The notes: generated by a model not told the origin, from the letters alone. A DNA stretch of 64,000 nt from Lonepinella sp042468235 (GCF_042468235.1 NZ_CP170386.1:2094476-2158475), one strand, 5' to 3'. Counted from the stretch's first letter, positions 18,758 through 28,729 are shown. Translations and numbers: made by a program.

Positions 18758-19576
18758 TTACAACACACCTGCTATTGGCGTTACCCCAAAGCGTTTTGCT
18801 AAGGCATAAAAATTTTCTGTGGTAATGGTTTGTTTTTTACCGCCCATTGATTTTACTTTTACTGAAATTTCCGATGATTTTTCCACCACATCAATTAACC
18901 CAAAAGCCTCATCTAGACTTGGTCCTGTAGCAAAAATACCGTGGAATGGCCAAATCACGACGGAGTGTTTCGCCATTTTTTCTGCGGTGGCATAACCGAT
19001 TTCGTCAATCCCCGGCACCATCCAAGGTAATACGCCTATACCGTCAGGGAAAACCACCAGAGATTCCGTACTCATTTCCCAAAGTTCACGAGTGAAGGTT
19101 ACTTCATCGAGCGGTAAAACATAGGTTAGTGCGATTAAATTAGTAGGGTGGCAGTGCATAATCACCCGATCTTGCCCATTGGATTTTTTGATCCGCACAA
19201 TATGGGATTGCAAATGGGAAGCCAATTCTGAGGTAGCAACGCCACCATTTTTTAATCCCCAAAGAACATAGTAGCCTTTGCCTTGTTCATCTACTTGAAT
19301 CAAAGCAAGGGTATCTTCAGGATCTAAAATCACGTTACGGAAAAATTTACCTGATCCCGTGACGATAAAATATTGCCCTGCCACTTCTGCAACATCTTGT
19401 GTGATCAATTCATGACGTGGATTCGGAGCAAATTGGCTTTTAAAAGGTTCTACATCTAAATCTAACAAACGGAAACTCACATTACCGCCGTTCCGTTCAT
19501 CCCAACCTTTTAACCAAAGGTCATGGGTTGCTTTTACCATGCCTTTAACAAACCAAGAATCTAAAATTGCTGTCAT
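18758..19576 (-). CDS. rhaD: Rhamnulose-1-phosphate aldolase RhaD
   Basis: Class II aldolase that splits L-rhamnulose 1-phosphate into dihydroxyacetone phosphate and L-lactaldehyde. The 272-residue protein (E. coli 274) has the zinc-binding motif HCHPTNLIAL near residues 141-150, another histidine in WPFHGIFA near residue 213, and the N-terminal GNVSFR segment. A good AAGGAG site precedes the start. It lies 12 bases downstream of rhaA. Confidence 0.95.
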   Translation of the reverse strand: MTAILDSWFVKGMVKATHDLWLKGWDERNGGNVSFRLLDLDVEPFKSQFAPNPRHELITQDVAEVAGQYFIVTGSGKFFRNVILDPEDTLALIQVDEQGKGYYVLWGLKNGGVATSELASHLQSHIVRIKKSNGQDRVIMHCHPTNLIALTYVLPLDEVTFTRELWEMSTESLVVFPDGIGVLPWMVPGIDEIGYATAEKMAKHSVVIWPFHGIFATGPSLDEAFGLIDVVEKSSEISVKVKSMGGKKQTITTENFYALAKRFGVTPIAGVL

Positions 19577-19588
19577 TTGTATTACTCC

Positions 19589-20839
19589 TTAACGTTGACT
19601 TAATACGGTTTTTTCATATTCACGCACATCATCTAACCAACGACTTCCGACAGGCACGTTATGACGTTCGCAGTACATATCCCACACCGCTTGCCATGGT
19701 AATGATTTTTGTTCTTCCAATAAGGCAAGACGAGTAGTGAAATCTCGGGCATTTTCAAGCTCTCGTAATTGTGCGGTGGGTTCAAGCAAGGCTTTGAGCA
19801 AGGCTTTTTGCATATTGCGAGTGCCGATTACCCAAGCGGCGATACGATTAATGGACGCATCAAAGAAATCCAAGCCGATATGGACACGGTCGAATAATTG
19901 GTTGCGAATAATTTCATTGGCGATGGCTTGGGTTTCATCATCTAACAACACCACATGATCGCTGTCCCAACGCACAGGGCGGCTGACGTGGAGCAATAAA
20001 TGTTGAATAAATGGCATCACGGCGGAGATTTTGTCGGCAATGGATTCCGTTGGGTGGAAATGCCCTGCATCTAAGCAAAGTGCCGTACCACGAGTGGCAG
20101 CGTAAATAGCATAAAATTCATTTGAACCCACAGTGTAAGATTCCACACCAATGCCAAATAATTTACTTTCTACCGCATCAAGATGATATTTCGGATCGAT
20201 TTTTTCGCTGATAATTTCATCTAAGGATTCCACTAAGCGTTGGCGTGGGGCGAATTTGTCCACCACTAAATCTTTGCTACCGTCAGGGATCCAAATATTC
20301 ATCACCGATGCAGTGCCTAATTCTTTACCGAAATATTCGGAAATCTTGCGACAGGCTTTGCCGTGTTCAATCCAGAAATCTCGAATTTCTTTATTGGCAT
20401 GGGTGAGTGTGGATTCTTCACTTAATGGGTGAGAAAAATAGGTTGGATTAAAATCTAAACCAAGTTGATTTTGTTTCGCCCAATCTACCCAGTTGGCAAA
20501 ATGTTCTGGTTTAATTTCATTACGTTCGACTTTTTGTTCAGCTTCCAAATAAGACGCATGCAAATTCAAGCGTTTTTTACCCGGAATTAATGACATGGCT
20601 TTATCCAAGTCAGCACGCAATTCCATTGCGGTACGAGCTTTGCCGGGATAATTCCCAGTCGCTTGAATACCACCTGTTAAACTGCCAGCACCTTGCTCGA
20701 AACCGCCTACATCATCACCTTGCCAACAGTGCATAGAAATCGGCAATTGATCTAATAAATTAAGTGCAGTTTCAGTGTCAACACCAATATCGGCAAATTG
20801 TTGTTGAGCGAGTTGATAGGTTTGTTGTACGTTACTCAT
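19589..20839 (-). CDS. rhaA: L-rhamnose isomerase RhaA
   Basis: Metal-dependent isomerase that turns L-rhamnose into L-rhamnulose. The 416-residue protein (E. coli 419) has the family N-terminus with SMHCWQGDDVGGFE and the metal-binding segment LCLDAGHFHPTE. The ATG at 20839 has AAGGAG just upstream; the longer frame from 20878 overlaps rhaB and is rejected. It is second in the operon, 11 bases after rhaB. Confidence 0.96.
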   Translation of the reverse strand: MSNVQQTYQLAQQQFADIGVDTETALNLLDQLPISMHCWQGDDVGGFEQGAGSLTGGIQATGNYPGKARTAMELRADLDKAMSLIPGKKRLNLHASYLEAEQKVERNEIKPEHFANWVDWAKQNQLGLDFNPTYFSHPLSEESTLTHANKEIRDFWIEHGKACRKISEYFGKELGTASVMNIWIPDGSKDLVVDKFAPRQRLVESLDEIISEKIDPKYHLDAVESKLFGIGVESYTVGSNEFYAIYAATRGTALCLDAGHFHPTESIADKISAVMPFIQHLLLHVSRPVRWDSDHVVLLDDETQAIANEIIRNQLFDRVHIGLDFFDASINRIAAWVIGTRNMQKALLKALLEPTAQLRELENARDFTTRLALLEEQKSLPWQAVWDMYCERHNVPVGSRWLDDVREYEKTVLSQR

Positions 20840-20850
20840 AGTAATACTCC

Positions 20851-22299
20851 TTAATTTAATGCACAAAATTCTTGCCATTTTTTCTCAATAAGAGAATCAG
20901 ACAAAAAGTGCGGTTGTTTTTGGAAACGTTTTAATGGAAAGTTTTTCGCCACAATGTGACGAAATTCTGCTTGGTTTTTAATTTGATCGAGTGCCATTAA
21001 TTGGCAACCGACATTGCCTAATACAGATGCTTCAATAGGGCCAGCCCATACATCAATATCGCATAAATCAGCACAAAGTTGATTTAATAACGCATTTTGG
21101 CTACCACCACCCACAATATGCAAAGCACTAATAGGTTTACCTTGTAAGTCAGCCAGTTGTAATGCCACTTGGCGATATAACATGGCAAGACTGTCAAAAA
21201 TACAACGAGCTAATTGTGCGGTAGTTTCTGGCACAATTTGATTGTGGCTTGCACAATACTGTTGAATGGCTTGTACCATAGACGGTGGGTTTAAGAAACA
21301 CTCTGCATTCGGGTTAATTAGGTTCGCAAATGCAGGAAGTTGTTCGGCATCATGCACAAGAGTAGCAATATCTTGTACATCACGTTCGGTACAAAGGCGA
21401 TTAAACAACCATAAGCCCATAATATTTTTTAAGATACGATAATGTCCATCAACGCCACCTTCGTTGGTAATATTGTTATTCATTGCGGTATCATTGGTAC
21501 AAGGGGTTAAGCGATCTAATCCCATTAATGACCAAGTGCCAGAACAAAGATAAGCCGAATATTCATCAGAAAGTGGCGTAGAAATCACCGCACTTGCGGT
21601 ATCATGGCTTGCCACGGACATCACAGGGATATGGTTTTGCCAATGTCCTACTTGATATCCCGGATGACGAATTTGTCCAAACCAACTTGGTGCTAAACCA
21701 AGATAATCAATTAATTCCAGATCCCAGCTATCGGTATTGACATTAACTAATTGCGTGGTGGTGGCATTGGTATATTCACGATTCATCACGCCAGTCAAGC
21801 GGTAGTTTAAATAATCGGGGATCATCAAAAAATCGGTGACTTGATTAAGCCAATCAGGGTTTTCATCCACAGTTGCTTTTAATTGATAAAGGGTATTGAA
21901 TGGTAAAAATTGGATGCCTGTTTTACGGTAAATGGTTTCTTTGCCTAGTTCTTGTTGCACTTTCGGCATTACCAAATCAGTGCGGTGATCACGATAAGCA
22001 TAGGTTGGAGCAATAACATCACCGTTTTTATCTAGCAATACGTAGTCCACACCCCAAGTGTCAATACCGATACTATGTAATACTTTTCCGCTATTAAGAA
22101 TTTTATCAAGTCCAGTTAGGATTTCTTTTTCAAGATAATCTAAATCCCAACAATCGTGACCATTTTGATGAATGAATTGATTTTTGAAACGATGGATTTC
22201 ATTGAGTGTAATCTGTTGACTATCTGTGGTATAAGTTGCCAACATCACACGTCCACTGGATGCCCCAAGATCCACAGCCGCAATATTTAAATTCGTCAT
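20851..22299 (-). CDS. rhaB: Rhamnulokinase RhaB
   Basis: FGGY-family kinase that phosphorylates L-rhamnulose at O1. The 482-residue protein (E. coli 489) starts with the ATP-binding segment AAVDLGASSGRVMLA and has the C-terminal nucleotide-binding motif HIVGGGSQNALLNQL. The start at 22299 has AAAGGGGG upstream; the frame remains open to 22425, but that extension would cover the CRP site. It is the first gene of the operon and diverges from rhaS. Confidence 0.95.
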   Translation of the reverse strand: MTNLNIAAVDLGASSGRVMLATYTTDSQQITLNEIHRFKNQFIHQNGHDCWDLDYLEKEILTGLDKILNSGKVLHSIGIDTWGVDYVLLDKNGDVIAPTYAYRDHRTDLVMPKVQQELGKETIYRKTGIQFLPFNTLYQLKATVDENPDWLNQVTDFLMIPDYLNYRLTGVMNREYTNATTTQLVNVNTDSWDLELIDYLGLAPSWFGQIRHPGYQVGHWQNHIPVMSVASHDTASAVISTPLSDEYSAYLCSGTWSLMGLDRLTPCTNDTAMNNNITNEGGVDGHYRILKNIMGLWLFNRLCTERDVQDIATLVHDAEQLPAFANLINPNAECFLNPPSMVQAIQQYCASHNQIVPETTAQLARCIFDSLAMLYRQVALQLADLQGKPISALHIVGGGSQNALLNQLCADLCDIDVWAGPIEASVLGNVGCQLMALDQIKNQAEFRHIVAKNFPLKRFQKQPHFLSDSLIEKKWQEFCALN

Positions 22300-22410
22300 A
22301 GAACCCCCTTTAGAATAGTAAATGAAAGGGAGTGTAAGCCGTTTTGTTTGATGATTCTTTAAGTTAAACGACAGGAAAAGAAAATATTTTGGCGGAAAAT
22401 TAATAGTCAA

Positions 22411-22426
22411 TGTGATCAGTGTCACA
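22411..22426. promoter_or_regulatory. CRP-binding site between rhaB and rhaS
   Basis: TGTGATCAGTGTCACA matches both arms of the CRP consensus exactly. It lies 112-127 bases upstream of the rhaB start and 78-93 bases upstream of rhaS. It indicates catabolite control of both divergent units, as known for E. coli rhaBAD. Confidence 0.87.
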
Positions 22427-22503
22427 AATTGAAAAAATAGTGAGAAAAGAAATTATCACCAACTTGTTAAAGTTTTATACTAGCCATCAAGAGAGGGTAA
22501 AAA

Positions 22504-23310
22504 ATGTTCACCAGATTACGCTATAAAGATTTCTTCCAGTCAAGTCAACAACTCTTAGCGGTTGAGCCACGCTTGCCGCAAGAAAATTATCCTGAACATA
22601 CTCATGATTTTAATGAACTTGTATTGATAACGAAAGGTAGCGGGCGACATATTTTAAATGGCTACCCACACGAATTACATCAAGGCATGGTGTTGTATAT
22701 TAACGCTGATGATCATCATCTATATGAAAATGTAGATAATCTTTATTTAACCAATATTTTATTAAAACCTGAAAATGATTTTAAATTCATTCATAATGTT
22801 GATGTCGTCTTACAAGACCTTGCCCCTAGTCAGTCCCAATATAAAATGGTGAAGCATCAAGCGTTGAGTCACATCAATCAACAAATAGAATTATTACAGC
22901 AAGTCCCGTTAAATTCTTTACAACAAGAAAGCTGTTTTTTACAAATTCTGAATTTATTACAGCTAAATCAATACTGTGTAAATAGAGATTCGGGTGGTGG
23001 GAGAGATGAAAATTTATATCAACTCTTGCGTTATTTAAGTTTTAATTTTAAACAAGAGATTAATTGGCAACAGTTAAGTCAAGATTTCCAACTACCGTTA
23101 AGATCGTTGCAACGTATGGTAAAGGAAAAATTAGGTATCACGCCACAACAATATGTGAATAAGCTGAGACTATCCTATGCCTATTACCAATTAAAATACA
23201 GTGAGAAAGCGATTATTGAGATTGCCCTAGAGAGTGGATTTAGCGATAGTAGTTACTTTTCGAGTTGTTTTAAACATGAATTTGGTTATTGCCCGAGAGA
23301 GTTGAGATAA
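22504..23310 (+). CDS. rhaS: AraC-family activator of rhamnose genes (RhaS-like)
   Basis: The 268-residue protein has an N-terminal cupin-like sensing domain (residues 1 to about 130, with HTHDFNELVLITKGSG) and a C-terminal AraC-type double helix-turn-helix (about 170-268, with IIEIALESGFSDSSYFSSCFK). Length and position, divergent from rhaBAD, match RhaS (278 in E. coli). E. coli has a second regulator, RhaR, in tandem; none is present here. One protein therefore probably does both jobs, and the RhaS/RhaR choice rests on position. Confidence 0.85.
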   Translation: MFTRLRYKDFFQSSQQLLAVEPRLPQENYPEHTHDFNELVLITKGSGRHILNGYPHELHQGMVLYINADDHHLYENVDNLYLTNILLKPENDFKFIHNVDVVLQDLAPSQSQYKMVKHQALSHINQQIELLQQVPLNSLQQESCFLQILNLLQLNQYCVNRDSGGGRDENLYQLLRYLSFNFKQEINWQQLSQDFQLPLRSLQRMVKEKLGITPQQYVNKLRLSYAYYQLKYSEKAIIEIALESGFSDSSYFSSCFKHEFGYCPRELR

Positions 23311-23403
23311 ATTCTGGATTTCTTGTTAATTTTGTCTTTTAAGCCTTATTTTGAATACCATATTTCTAAACGGAAATATTTTGGCGTTGTTCATTTTCAA
23401 AAT

Positions 23404-23441
23404 AGTGGGATAAAGCCAGTTACTATAAAGCTTTACCCACT
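23404..23441 (-). terminator. Hairpin downstream of carB; member of a dispersed hairpin family
   Basis: Read on the minus strand, AGTGGGTAAAGC (23441-23430) pairs with GCTTTATCCCACT (23416-23404) with one bulged base, followed by ATTTTG. It is placed to end carB transcripts. Its stem and loop closely match the hairpins at 40487-40534, 47124-47171 and 53668-53709 (see findings). Confidence 0.7.
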
Positions 23442-23467
23442 CTTTCCCGACTATTTTTATGAGACTA

Positions 23468-26400
23468 TCACTTGTTTAGACTTTGATGCAGCTCCTGTAC
23501 CGAATATACATCAAGTTTATCAATACTTTTCACACCTTCTACTAAGGCTTCTGCTCCGGAAAGCGTTGTTTGTAAAAACACTTTCTGTTGCAATGCACTT
23601 TGGCGAATAGAATGGCTATCCGTTACACTTTCAGGCGTACTGCCGACAGTATTAATGATCGTGGCAATTTCACCGTTTTTAATTGCATCCACAATGTGCG
23701 GGCGACCTTCACGTACTTTATTGACGATTTGGGCGAATACACCGTTTTCTTTTAGGAATTTTGCTGTCCCTATCGTTGCACATAAGCCGTAACCTTGTTC
23801 TTGTAAGCTACGGGCTACTGGTAATAAGCGTGCTTTGTCTTTATTATCAACAGAAACAAAGACTTTACCAGTTTTAGGAATACGTTCATTTGCCCCCAGC
23901 TGTGCTTTTAAAAAGGCTTCGGAAAAGGTCTTTCCAACGCCCATAACTTCACCTGTTGAACGCATTTCAGGACCGAGAATGGTATCCACACCTGGGAATT
24001 TGATAAATGGGAACACCGCTTCTTTGACGGAGTAATAATCAGGAATCACTTCCCCTGCAATGCTTTGCTCAGCCAAGGAAATACCTGCCATCACCCGAGC
24101 AGCAATTTTGGCCAAAGATCGCCCTGTGGCTTTGCTCACAAATGGCACGGTGCGGCTGGCTCGTGGGTTGACTTCCAACACATAAATTACGTCATTTTGC
24201 ACCGCAAATTGCACGTTCATCAAGCCTACCACTTTTAACGCTTGTGCCATAGCAGCGGTCTGACGGCGGATTTCATCTTGCATTGCTGTACTTAACGAGT
24301 ATGGTGGTAAGGAACAAGCGGAGTCACCACTGTGAATACCTGCTTGTTCAATATGTTGCATAATGCCACCAATGATGACTTCCTTGCCGTCACAAATACA
24401 ATCCACGTCCACTTCAATGGCGTTGTTCAAAAAGTGATCCAACAAAATCGGGCTATCTTCTGATACTTGTACGGCTTCACGCATATATTTGTTGAGTTCG
24501 TCCACGTTGTAAACGATCTGCATCGCCCGACCGCCTAACACATAAGACGGACGTACCACCAACGGATAGCCTACTTCTTCCGCCAATTTCACCGCTTCCA
24601 CTGCATTGCGAGCGGTGCGGTTATTTGGTTGTTTTAAGCCTAAATCGTGCAAGATTTTTTGGAAACGTTCACGGTCTTCTGCTGCATCAATGCTATCTGC
24701 GGATGTACCGATGATGTTCACGCCGTTATCGTGCAAAGCATTGGCAAGTTTCAACGGCGTTTGACCGCCGTAATGCACGATCACGCCGTACGGATTTTCC
24801 ACGTGGATAATTTCTAACACATCTTCCAATGTCAACGGCTCAAAATATAAACGGTCGGACGTATCAAAATCCGTAGAAACTGTTTCAGGGTTGCAGTTGA
24901 CCATAATGGTTTCAAAACCGCTTTCACGTAAGGCAAGGGCCGCATGCACACAGCAATAGTCAAACTCAATGCCTTGTCCGATACGGTTCGGACCACCACC
25001 TAAAATCATAATTTTTTTGCGATCCGTTGGACGGCTTTCGCACTCTTCTTCATAGGTAGAATAGAGATATGCCGTATCCGATTTAAACTCGCCAGCACAG
25101 GTGTCCACTCGTTTGTAAACAGGGTGTAGATTTAATAAATTGCGTTTATTTCTGACCGCACTTTCGCCCGCTTTAGTGAGTTGCCCAATACGTTTGTCGG
25201 AAAAGCCTTTGCGTTTTAAGCGGCGTAGTTCGGCGTAGTCCAATTCATCTAGTGTACGTTTTTCCAACGCCAGTTCTTCTTGCACCAAGTCCTGAATTTG
25301 AATTAAGAACCAAGGGTCAATTTTGGAATAGTGATGCACTTCTTCCAAGCTGAAACCTGCTCCGAATGCATCCGCCACATATAAAATGCGGTTAGGTCCG
25401 GGGTTGCCTAATTCGCTACGGATTTTTTCAGGTTCTTCAGAAAGCAAATTGAAACCGCAAATGCCTGTTTCCAATCCACGCAAGGCTTTTTGTAAACTTT
25501 CTTGGAAAGTGCGACCCATTGCCATCACTTCGCCCACGGATTTCATTTGGGTGGTTAAACGGTCGTCTGCTTGGGGAAATTTCTCAAAAGCAAAGCGTGG
25601 TACTTTGGTCACCACATAGTCAATGGACGGCTCGAAAGATGCGGGAATTAAACCGCCTGTAATGTCGTTGCGAAGTTCGTTTAAGGTGTAACCTACCGCC
25701 AATTTCGCCGCTACTTTGGCAATCGGGAAACCAGTGGCTTTAGACGCTAATGCTGAAGAACGGCTGACCCGTGGATTCATTTCAATCACGATCATCTCAC
25801 CATTTTCAGGGTTAATGGCAAATTGTACGTTTGAACCGCCTGTATCCACGCCGATTTCACGCAACACCGCCAAGCTGGCATTACGCATAATTTGGTATTC
25901 TTTATCGGTCAAGGTTTGAGCAGGAGCAACGGTGATACTGTCGCCCGTATGCACGCCCATAGGGTCAAAGTTTTCAATGGAACACACAATAATACAGTTG
26001 TCCGCTTTATCACGCACCACTTCCATTTCGTATTCTTTCCAGCCCAATACAGACTGCTCAATCAACAATTCGTGGGTAGGTGACGCATCAAAACCCCGCT
26101 CACAAATGGCTTGAAATTCATCACGGTTATAGGCAATCCCACCGCCCGAACCGCCCATGGTGAAAGATGGACGAATTAAGGTTGGAAATCCCACTTCTTC
26201 CTGTGCCTTCCACGCTTCGTCAAAAGTGTGACACACAAAAGATCGCGGTGTATTTAAGCCAATTTTCGCCATGGCCTCTTTAAAACGCCCACGGTCTTCC
26301 GCTTTATCAATGGCGTCTTCAGTCGCCCCAATCAGTTCCACATGGTATTTTTTCAATACGCCGTGTTTAGACAAATCCAATGCACAATTCAACGCTGTTT

Positions 26401-26677
26401 GTCCGCCCATGGTTGGCAAAATCGCATCTGGGCGTTCTTTCTCAATGATTTTTTCCACGGTTTGCCATTGAATTGGCTCAATGTAAGTTACATCAGCCAT
26501 ATTCGGGTCAGTCATAATGGTGGCAGGGTTGGAATTTACCAACACCACTTTATAGCCTTCTTCACGCAAGGCTTTACAGGCTTGTGCTCCCGAATAGTCA
26601 AATTCACAGGCTTGCCCAATCACAATCGGACCTGCCCCGATAATTAATATTGTGTTTATGTCGTTACGTTTTGGCAT
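23468..26677 (-). CDS. carB: Carbamoyl phosphate synthase large subunit CarB
   Basis: Makes carbamoyl phosphate from bicarbonate, ammonia (from CarA) and two ATP, for arginine and pyrimidine synthesis. The 1069-residue protein (E. coli 1073) has two homologous halves, each with an ATP-grasp domain (MPKRNDINTILIIGAGPIVIGQ at the start of the first is typical; MILGGGPNRIGQG starts the second). A C-terminal allosteric MGS-like domain begins near residue 935. It is normally co-transcribed with carA. Here a 238-residue gene of unrelated sequence lies between them. Confidence 0.97.
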   Translation of the reverse strand: MPKRNDINTILIIGAGPIVIGQACEFDYSGAQACKALREEGYKVVLVNSNPATIMTDPNMADVTYIEPIQWQTVEKIIEKERPDAILPTMGGQTALNCALDLSKHGVLKKYHVELIGATEDAIDKAEDRGRFKEAMAKIGLNTPRSFVCHTFDEAWKAQEEVGFPTLIRPSFTMGGSGGGIAYNRDEFQAICERGFDASPTHELLIEQSVLGWKEYEMEVVRDKADNCIIVCSIENFDPMGVHTGDSITVAPAQTLTDKEYQIMRNASLAVLREIGVDTGGSNVQFAINPENGEMIVIEMNPRVSRSSALASKATGFPIAKVAAKLAVGYTLNELRNDITGGLIPASFEPSIDYVVTKVPRFAFEKFPQADDRLTTQMKSVGEVMAMGRTFQESLQKALRGLETGICGFNLLSEEPEKIRSELGNPGPNRILYVADAFGAGFSLEEVHHYSKIDPWFLIQIQDLVQEELALEKRTLDELDYAELRRLKRKGFSDKRIGQLTKAGESAVRNKRNLLNLHPVYKRVDTCAGEFKSDTAYLYSTYEEECESRPTDRKKIMILGGGPNRIGQGIEFDYCCVHAALALRESGFETIMVNCNPETVSTDFDTSDRLYFEPLTLEDVLEIIHVENPYGVIVHYGGQTPLKLANALHDNGVNIIGTSADSIDAAEDRERFQKILHDLGLKQPNNRTARNAVEAVKLAEEVGYPLVVRPSYVLGGRAMQIVYNVDELNKYMREAVQVSEDSPILLDHFLNNAIEVDVDCICDGKEVIIGGIMQHIEQAGIHSGDSACSLPPYSLSTAMQDEIRRQTAAMAQALKVVGLMNVQFAVQNDVIYVLEVNPRASRTVPFVSKATGRSLAKIAARVMAGISLAEQSIAGEVIPDYYSVKEAVFPFIKFPGVDTILGPEMRSTGEVMGVGKTFSEAFLKAQLGANERIPKTGKVFVSVDNKDKARLLPVARSLQEQGYGLCATIGTAKFLKENGVFAQIVNKVREGRPHIVDAIKNGEIATIINTVGSTPESVTDSHSIRQSALQQKVFLQTTLSGAEALVEGVKSIDKLDVYSVQELHQSLNK

Positions 26678-26707
26678 TTTGTTAATCTCTTTAGAATTTA
26701 TATTTAC

Positions 26708-27424
26708 TTATTCGTCATCTTTATCAATAAAACCAATTTCTTTTAGTAGCATTTTACCTAAATGGGTAATATAAATGGTTCCTTCTGGCTCTCCTGTCAT
26801 ACGATCAAAAATAGGCATTCTAGTTTTTGAATCAACTTTAATTCGTTTTTTTAGTAGTCCTAATCGTTCTAAATGAACTTTATAACTATCTTGTAAGGAT
26901 GCCAAATTTTGCTGTTCTACAGGAGCATTTATATAATGTCTTGCTAATGTAAGTACATTTTCATGGCGTTTTCGAAATTCTTCATCACCGCCAAAATATG
27001 GTTTTAAATAAAATCGTAACCAAATAATCTCTTCATCATTCAATTCTGATAGTAATCTTAATAAATATCTATGGCGTTCAATGTTAGTCTCATCATCAGT
27101 TAATCCATTAACAATGAGAGATGCTATATATTCACGTCTATCGCTCGTAATAACTCTAGACGCTTGAATAAAACTATCTTCAATTAGAATAAGATATGGG
27201 CTATCAGCATTCTCGCATATATTCACAATATCTATTTCAATAGCATCTAATTTTTCTGATAGTTTTTGTATATAAGCTACAATGCGATCTATTCGTTGAT
27301 TAGGAATAATATTTGTTATTTCAGATAAAAGAGAGCCAATATAAGGAATTGCTCCTAATGCTCCTCTTAATAAGAGCGTAGTCTTATCAGTAATGTTCGA
27401 TTTTAATGTATTAATATCATTCAT
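26708..27424 (-). CDS. Protein of unknown function inserted between carA and carB
   Basis: I do not recognise a characterised family. The 238-residue protein starts with a hydrophobic, glycine-containing stretch (LLLRGALGAIPYIGSLL, residues 17-33), followed by an amphipathic helix (IDRIVAYIQKLSEKLD, 45-60). A charged middle holds DRREYIASLIVNGLT and YLLRLLSELNDEEIIWLRFY. The C-terminal part (181-232) looks like a winged-helix-type fold ending in THLGKMLLKEIGF. No secretion signal is evident. Its ATG overlaps the carA stop by eight bases, so translation is coupled to carA; 30 bases separate its stop from carB. Codon use is visibly more AT-rich than in carA or carB. It is likely an acquired accessory gene. 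A membrane-associated or defence-type role is conceivable but unproven. Confidence 0.85.
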   Translation of the reverse strand: MNDINTLKSNITDKTTLLLRGALGAIPYIGSLLSEITNIIPNQRIDRIVAYIQKLSEKLDAIEIDIVNICENADSPYLILIEDSFIQASRVITSDRREYIASLIVNGLTDDETNIERHRYLLRLLSELNDEEIIWLRFYLKPYFGGDEEFRKRHENVLTLARHYINAPVEQQNLASLQDSYKVHLERLGLLKKRIKVDSKTRMPIFDRMTGEPEGTIYITHLGKMLLKEIGFIDKDDE

Positions 27425-28559
27425 ATTTTACCATTTTCATTTCATCAATAAACCGATCAAACAAATACGCCACATCATTCGGTCCAGGGCTCGCTTCGGG
27501 ATGTCCTTGGAAAGAGAATGCCGCTTGGTCGGTGAGTTCAATGCCTTGCACGGAATTATCAAACAGGGAACGGTGCGTGACACGAACGTTAGCTGGTAAA
27601 CTGTGTTCATCCACTTCAAAGCCGTGATTTTGGCTGGTGATTAACACTTTGCCACTGTCTAAATCTTGCACTGGGTGGTTTGCCCCGTGGTGTCCGAATG
27701 GCATTTTTTTGGTTTTTCCGCCTGCTGCCAAGCCTAACAGTTGATGTCCTAAACAAATGCCAAACAGCGGTTTTTTGCTTTTCAAGAATGTTTGAATGGC
27801 GGCAATCGCATAATCACAAGTTTCAGGGTCGCCCGGTCCGTTGGATAAGAAAATTCCGTCTGGATTTAAGGCAAGCACCTCTTCGGCAGGCGTTTGAGCA
27901 GGAACGACCGTGATATTACAGCCCCGTTCGGCGAGCATGCGTAAAATATTGCGTTTTGTGCCGAAATCATAGGCGACAATGTTAAATTCGGGGTTTTCCG
28001 CTTCAATATAGCTTTTGCCTAGTTGCCACTCGCCTTGTGTCCAAGGGTAGGTTTCGGCACTGGTGACTTCTTTGGCTAAATCTTTGCCTGCCATTGAGCC
28101 GAAACTTAAGGCTAATTCCAAGGCTTTTTTCTCGTCCGCTTCGGTTAAATTTTCGCCTGTTAAAATGCAGCCTGCTTGTGCGCCTTTGTCACGCAAAATG
28201 CGGGTTAAACGGCGAGTGTCAATGTCGGCAATCGCCACCACATTATGGGCTTTTAAATATTGATCAAGGCTTTGATTGGAGCGGAAATTGCTGTGAATTA
28301 AAGGTAAATCACGAATAATTAAGCCCGCCGCAAACACTTGATGACTTTCAAAATCTTCAACGTTGCAACCTGTGTTGCCAATGTGGGGATAAGTTAAGGT
28401 GACGATTTGTTTAAAATAAGAAGGGTCGGTTAAAATTTCTTGATAGCCGGTCATGGCAGTGTTAAAAACGACTTCGCCGATAGTGTGACCTTCAGCACCG
28501 ATGGATGTGCCGTGAAAAACACTACCGTCAGCAAGCACGAGAATGGCTTGTGCGGACAT
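27417..28559 (-). CDS. carA: Carbamoyl phosphate synthase small subunit CarA
   Basis: Glutamine amidotransferase subunit that frees ammonia for CarB. The 380-residue protein (E. coli 382) has the CarA-specific N-terminal domain and a class I amidotransferase domain with the nucleophile cysteine in FGICLGHQLLGLA and the histidine/glutamate pair in FQGHPEASPGP. The last residues (MKMVKYE) run into the start codon of the inserted gene. An ArgR-type box lies upstream. Confidence 0.97.
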   Translation of the reverse strand: MSAQAILVLADGSVFHGTSIGAEGHTIGEVVFNTAMTGYQEILTDPSYFKQIVTLTYPHIGNTGCNVEDFESHQVFAAGLIIRDLPLIHSNFRSNQSLDQYLKAHNVVAIADIDTRRLTRILRDKGAQAGCILTGENLTEADEKKALELALSFGSMAGKDLAKEVTSAETYPWTQGEWQLGKSYIEAENPEFNIVAYDFGTKRNILRMLAERGCNITVVPAQTPAEEVLALNPDGIFLSNGPGDPETCDYAIAAIQTFLKSKKPLFGICLGHQLLGLAAGGKTKKMPFGHHGANHPVQDLDSGKVLITSQNHGFEVDEHSLPANVRVTHRSLFDNSVQGIELTDQAAFSFQGHPEASPGPNDVAYLFDRFIDEMKMVKYE

Positions 28560-28715
28560 AATTGCTCCTGAATTGTATGGTTGAACACTTACAAATATTC
28601 ATTAACCTAAGATTGTTTATGGATAATCTCTAGATGAATTAATTAAATTCGGGCTATTCTATCAAGCTCGGATCATCTTGTAAAGTTACAAGAATATATA
28701 TTTATGCACTATAAG

Positions 28716-28729
28716 TGAATTAATATTCA
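28716..28729. promoter_or_regulatory. ARG box (ArgR operator) upstream of carA
   Basis: TGAATTAATATTCA is a perfect palindrome of the ArgR consensus (TGAAT-N4-ATTCA). It lies about 157-170 bases before the carA start, in the gap shared with mlaA. Arginine control of carAB is well known in enterobacteria. A second box is usual; the only nearby candidate, AGAATATATATTTA at 28691-28704, is imperfect and not at the standard spacing. Confidence 0.75.

Noticed and set aside
28691..28704. Second ARG box
   Set aside because: AGAATATATATTTA has mismatches at key positions and is 25 rather than 21 bases from the perfect box.
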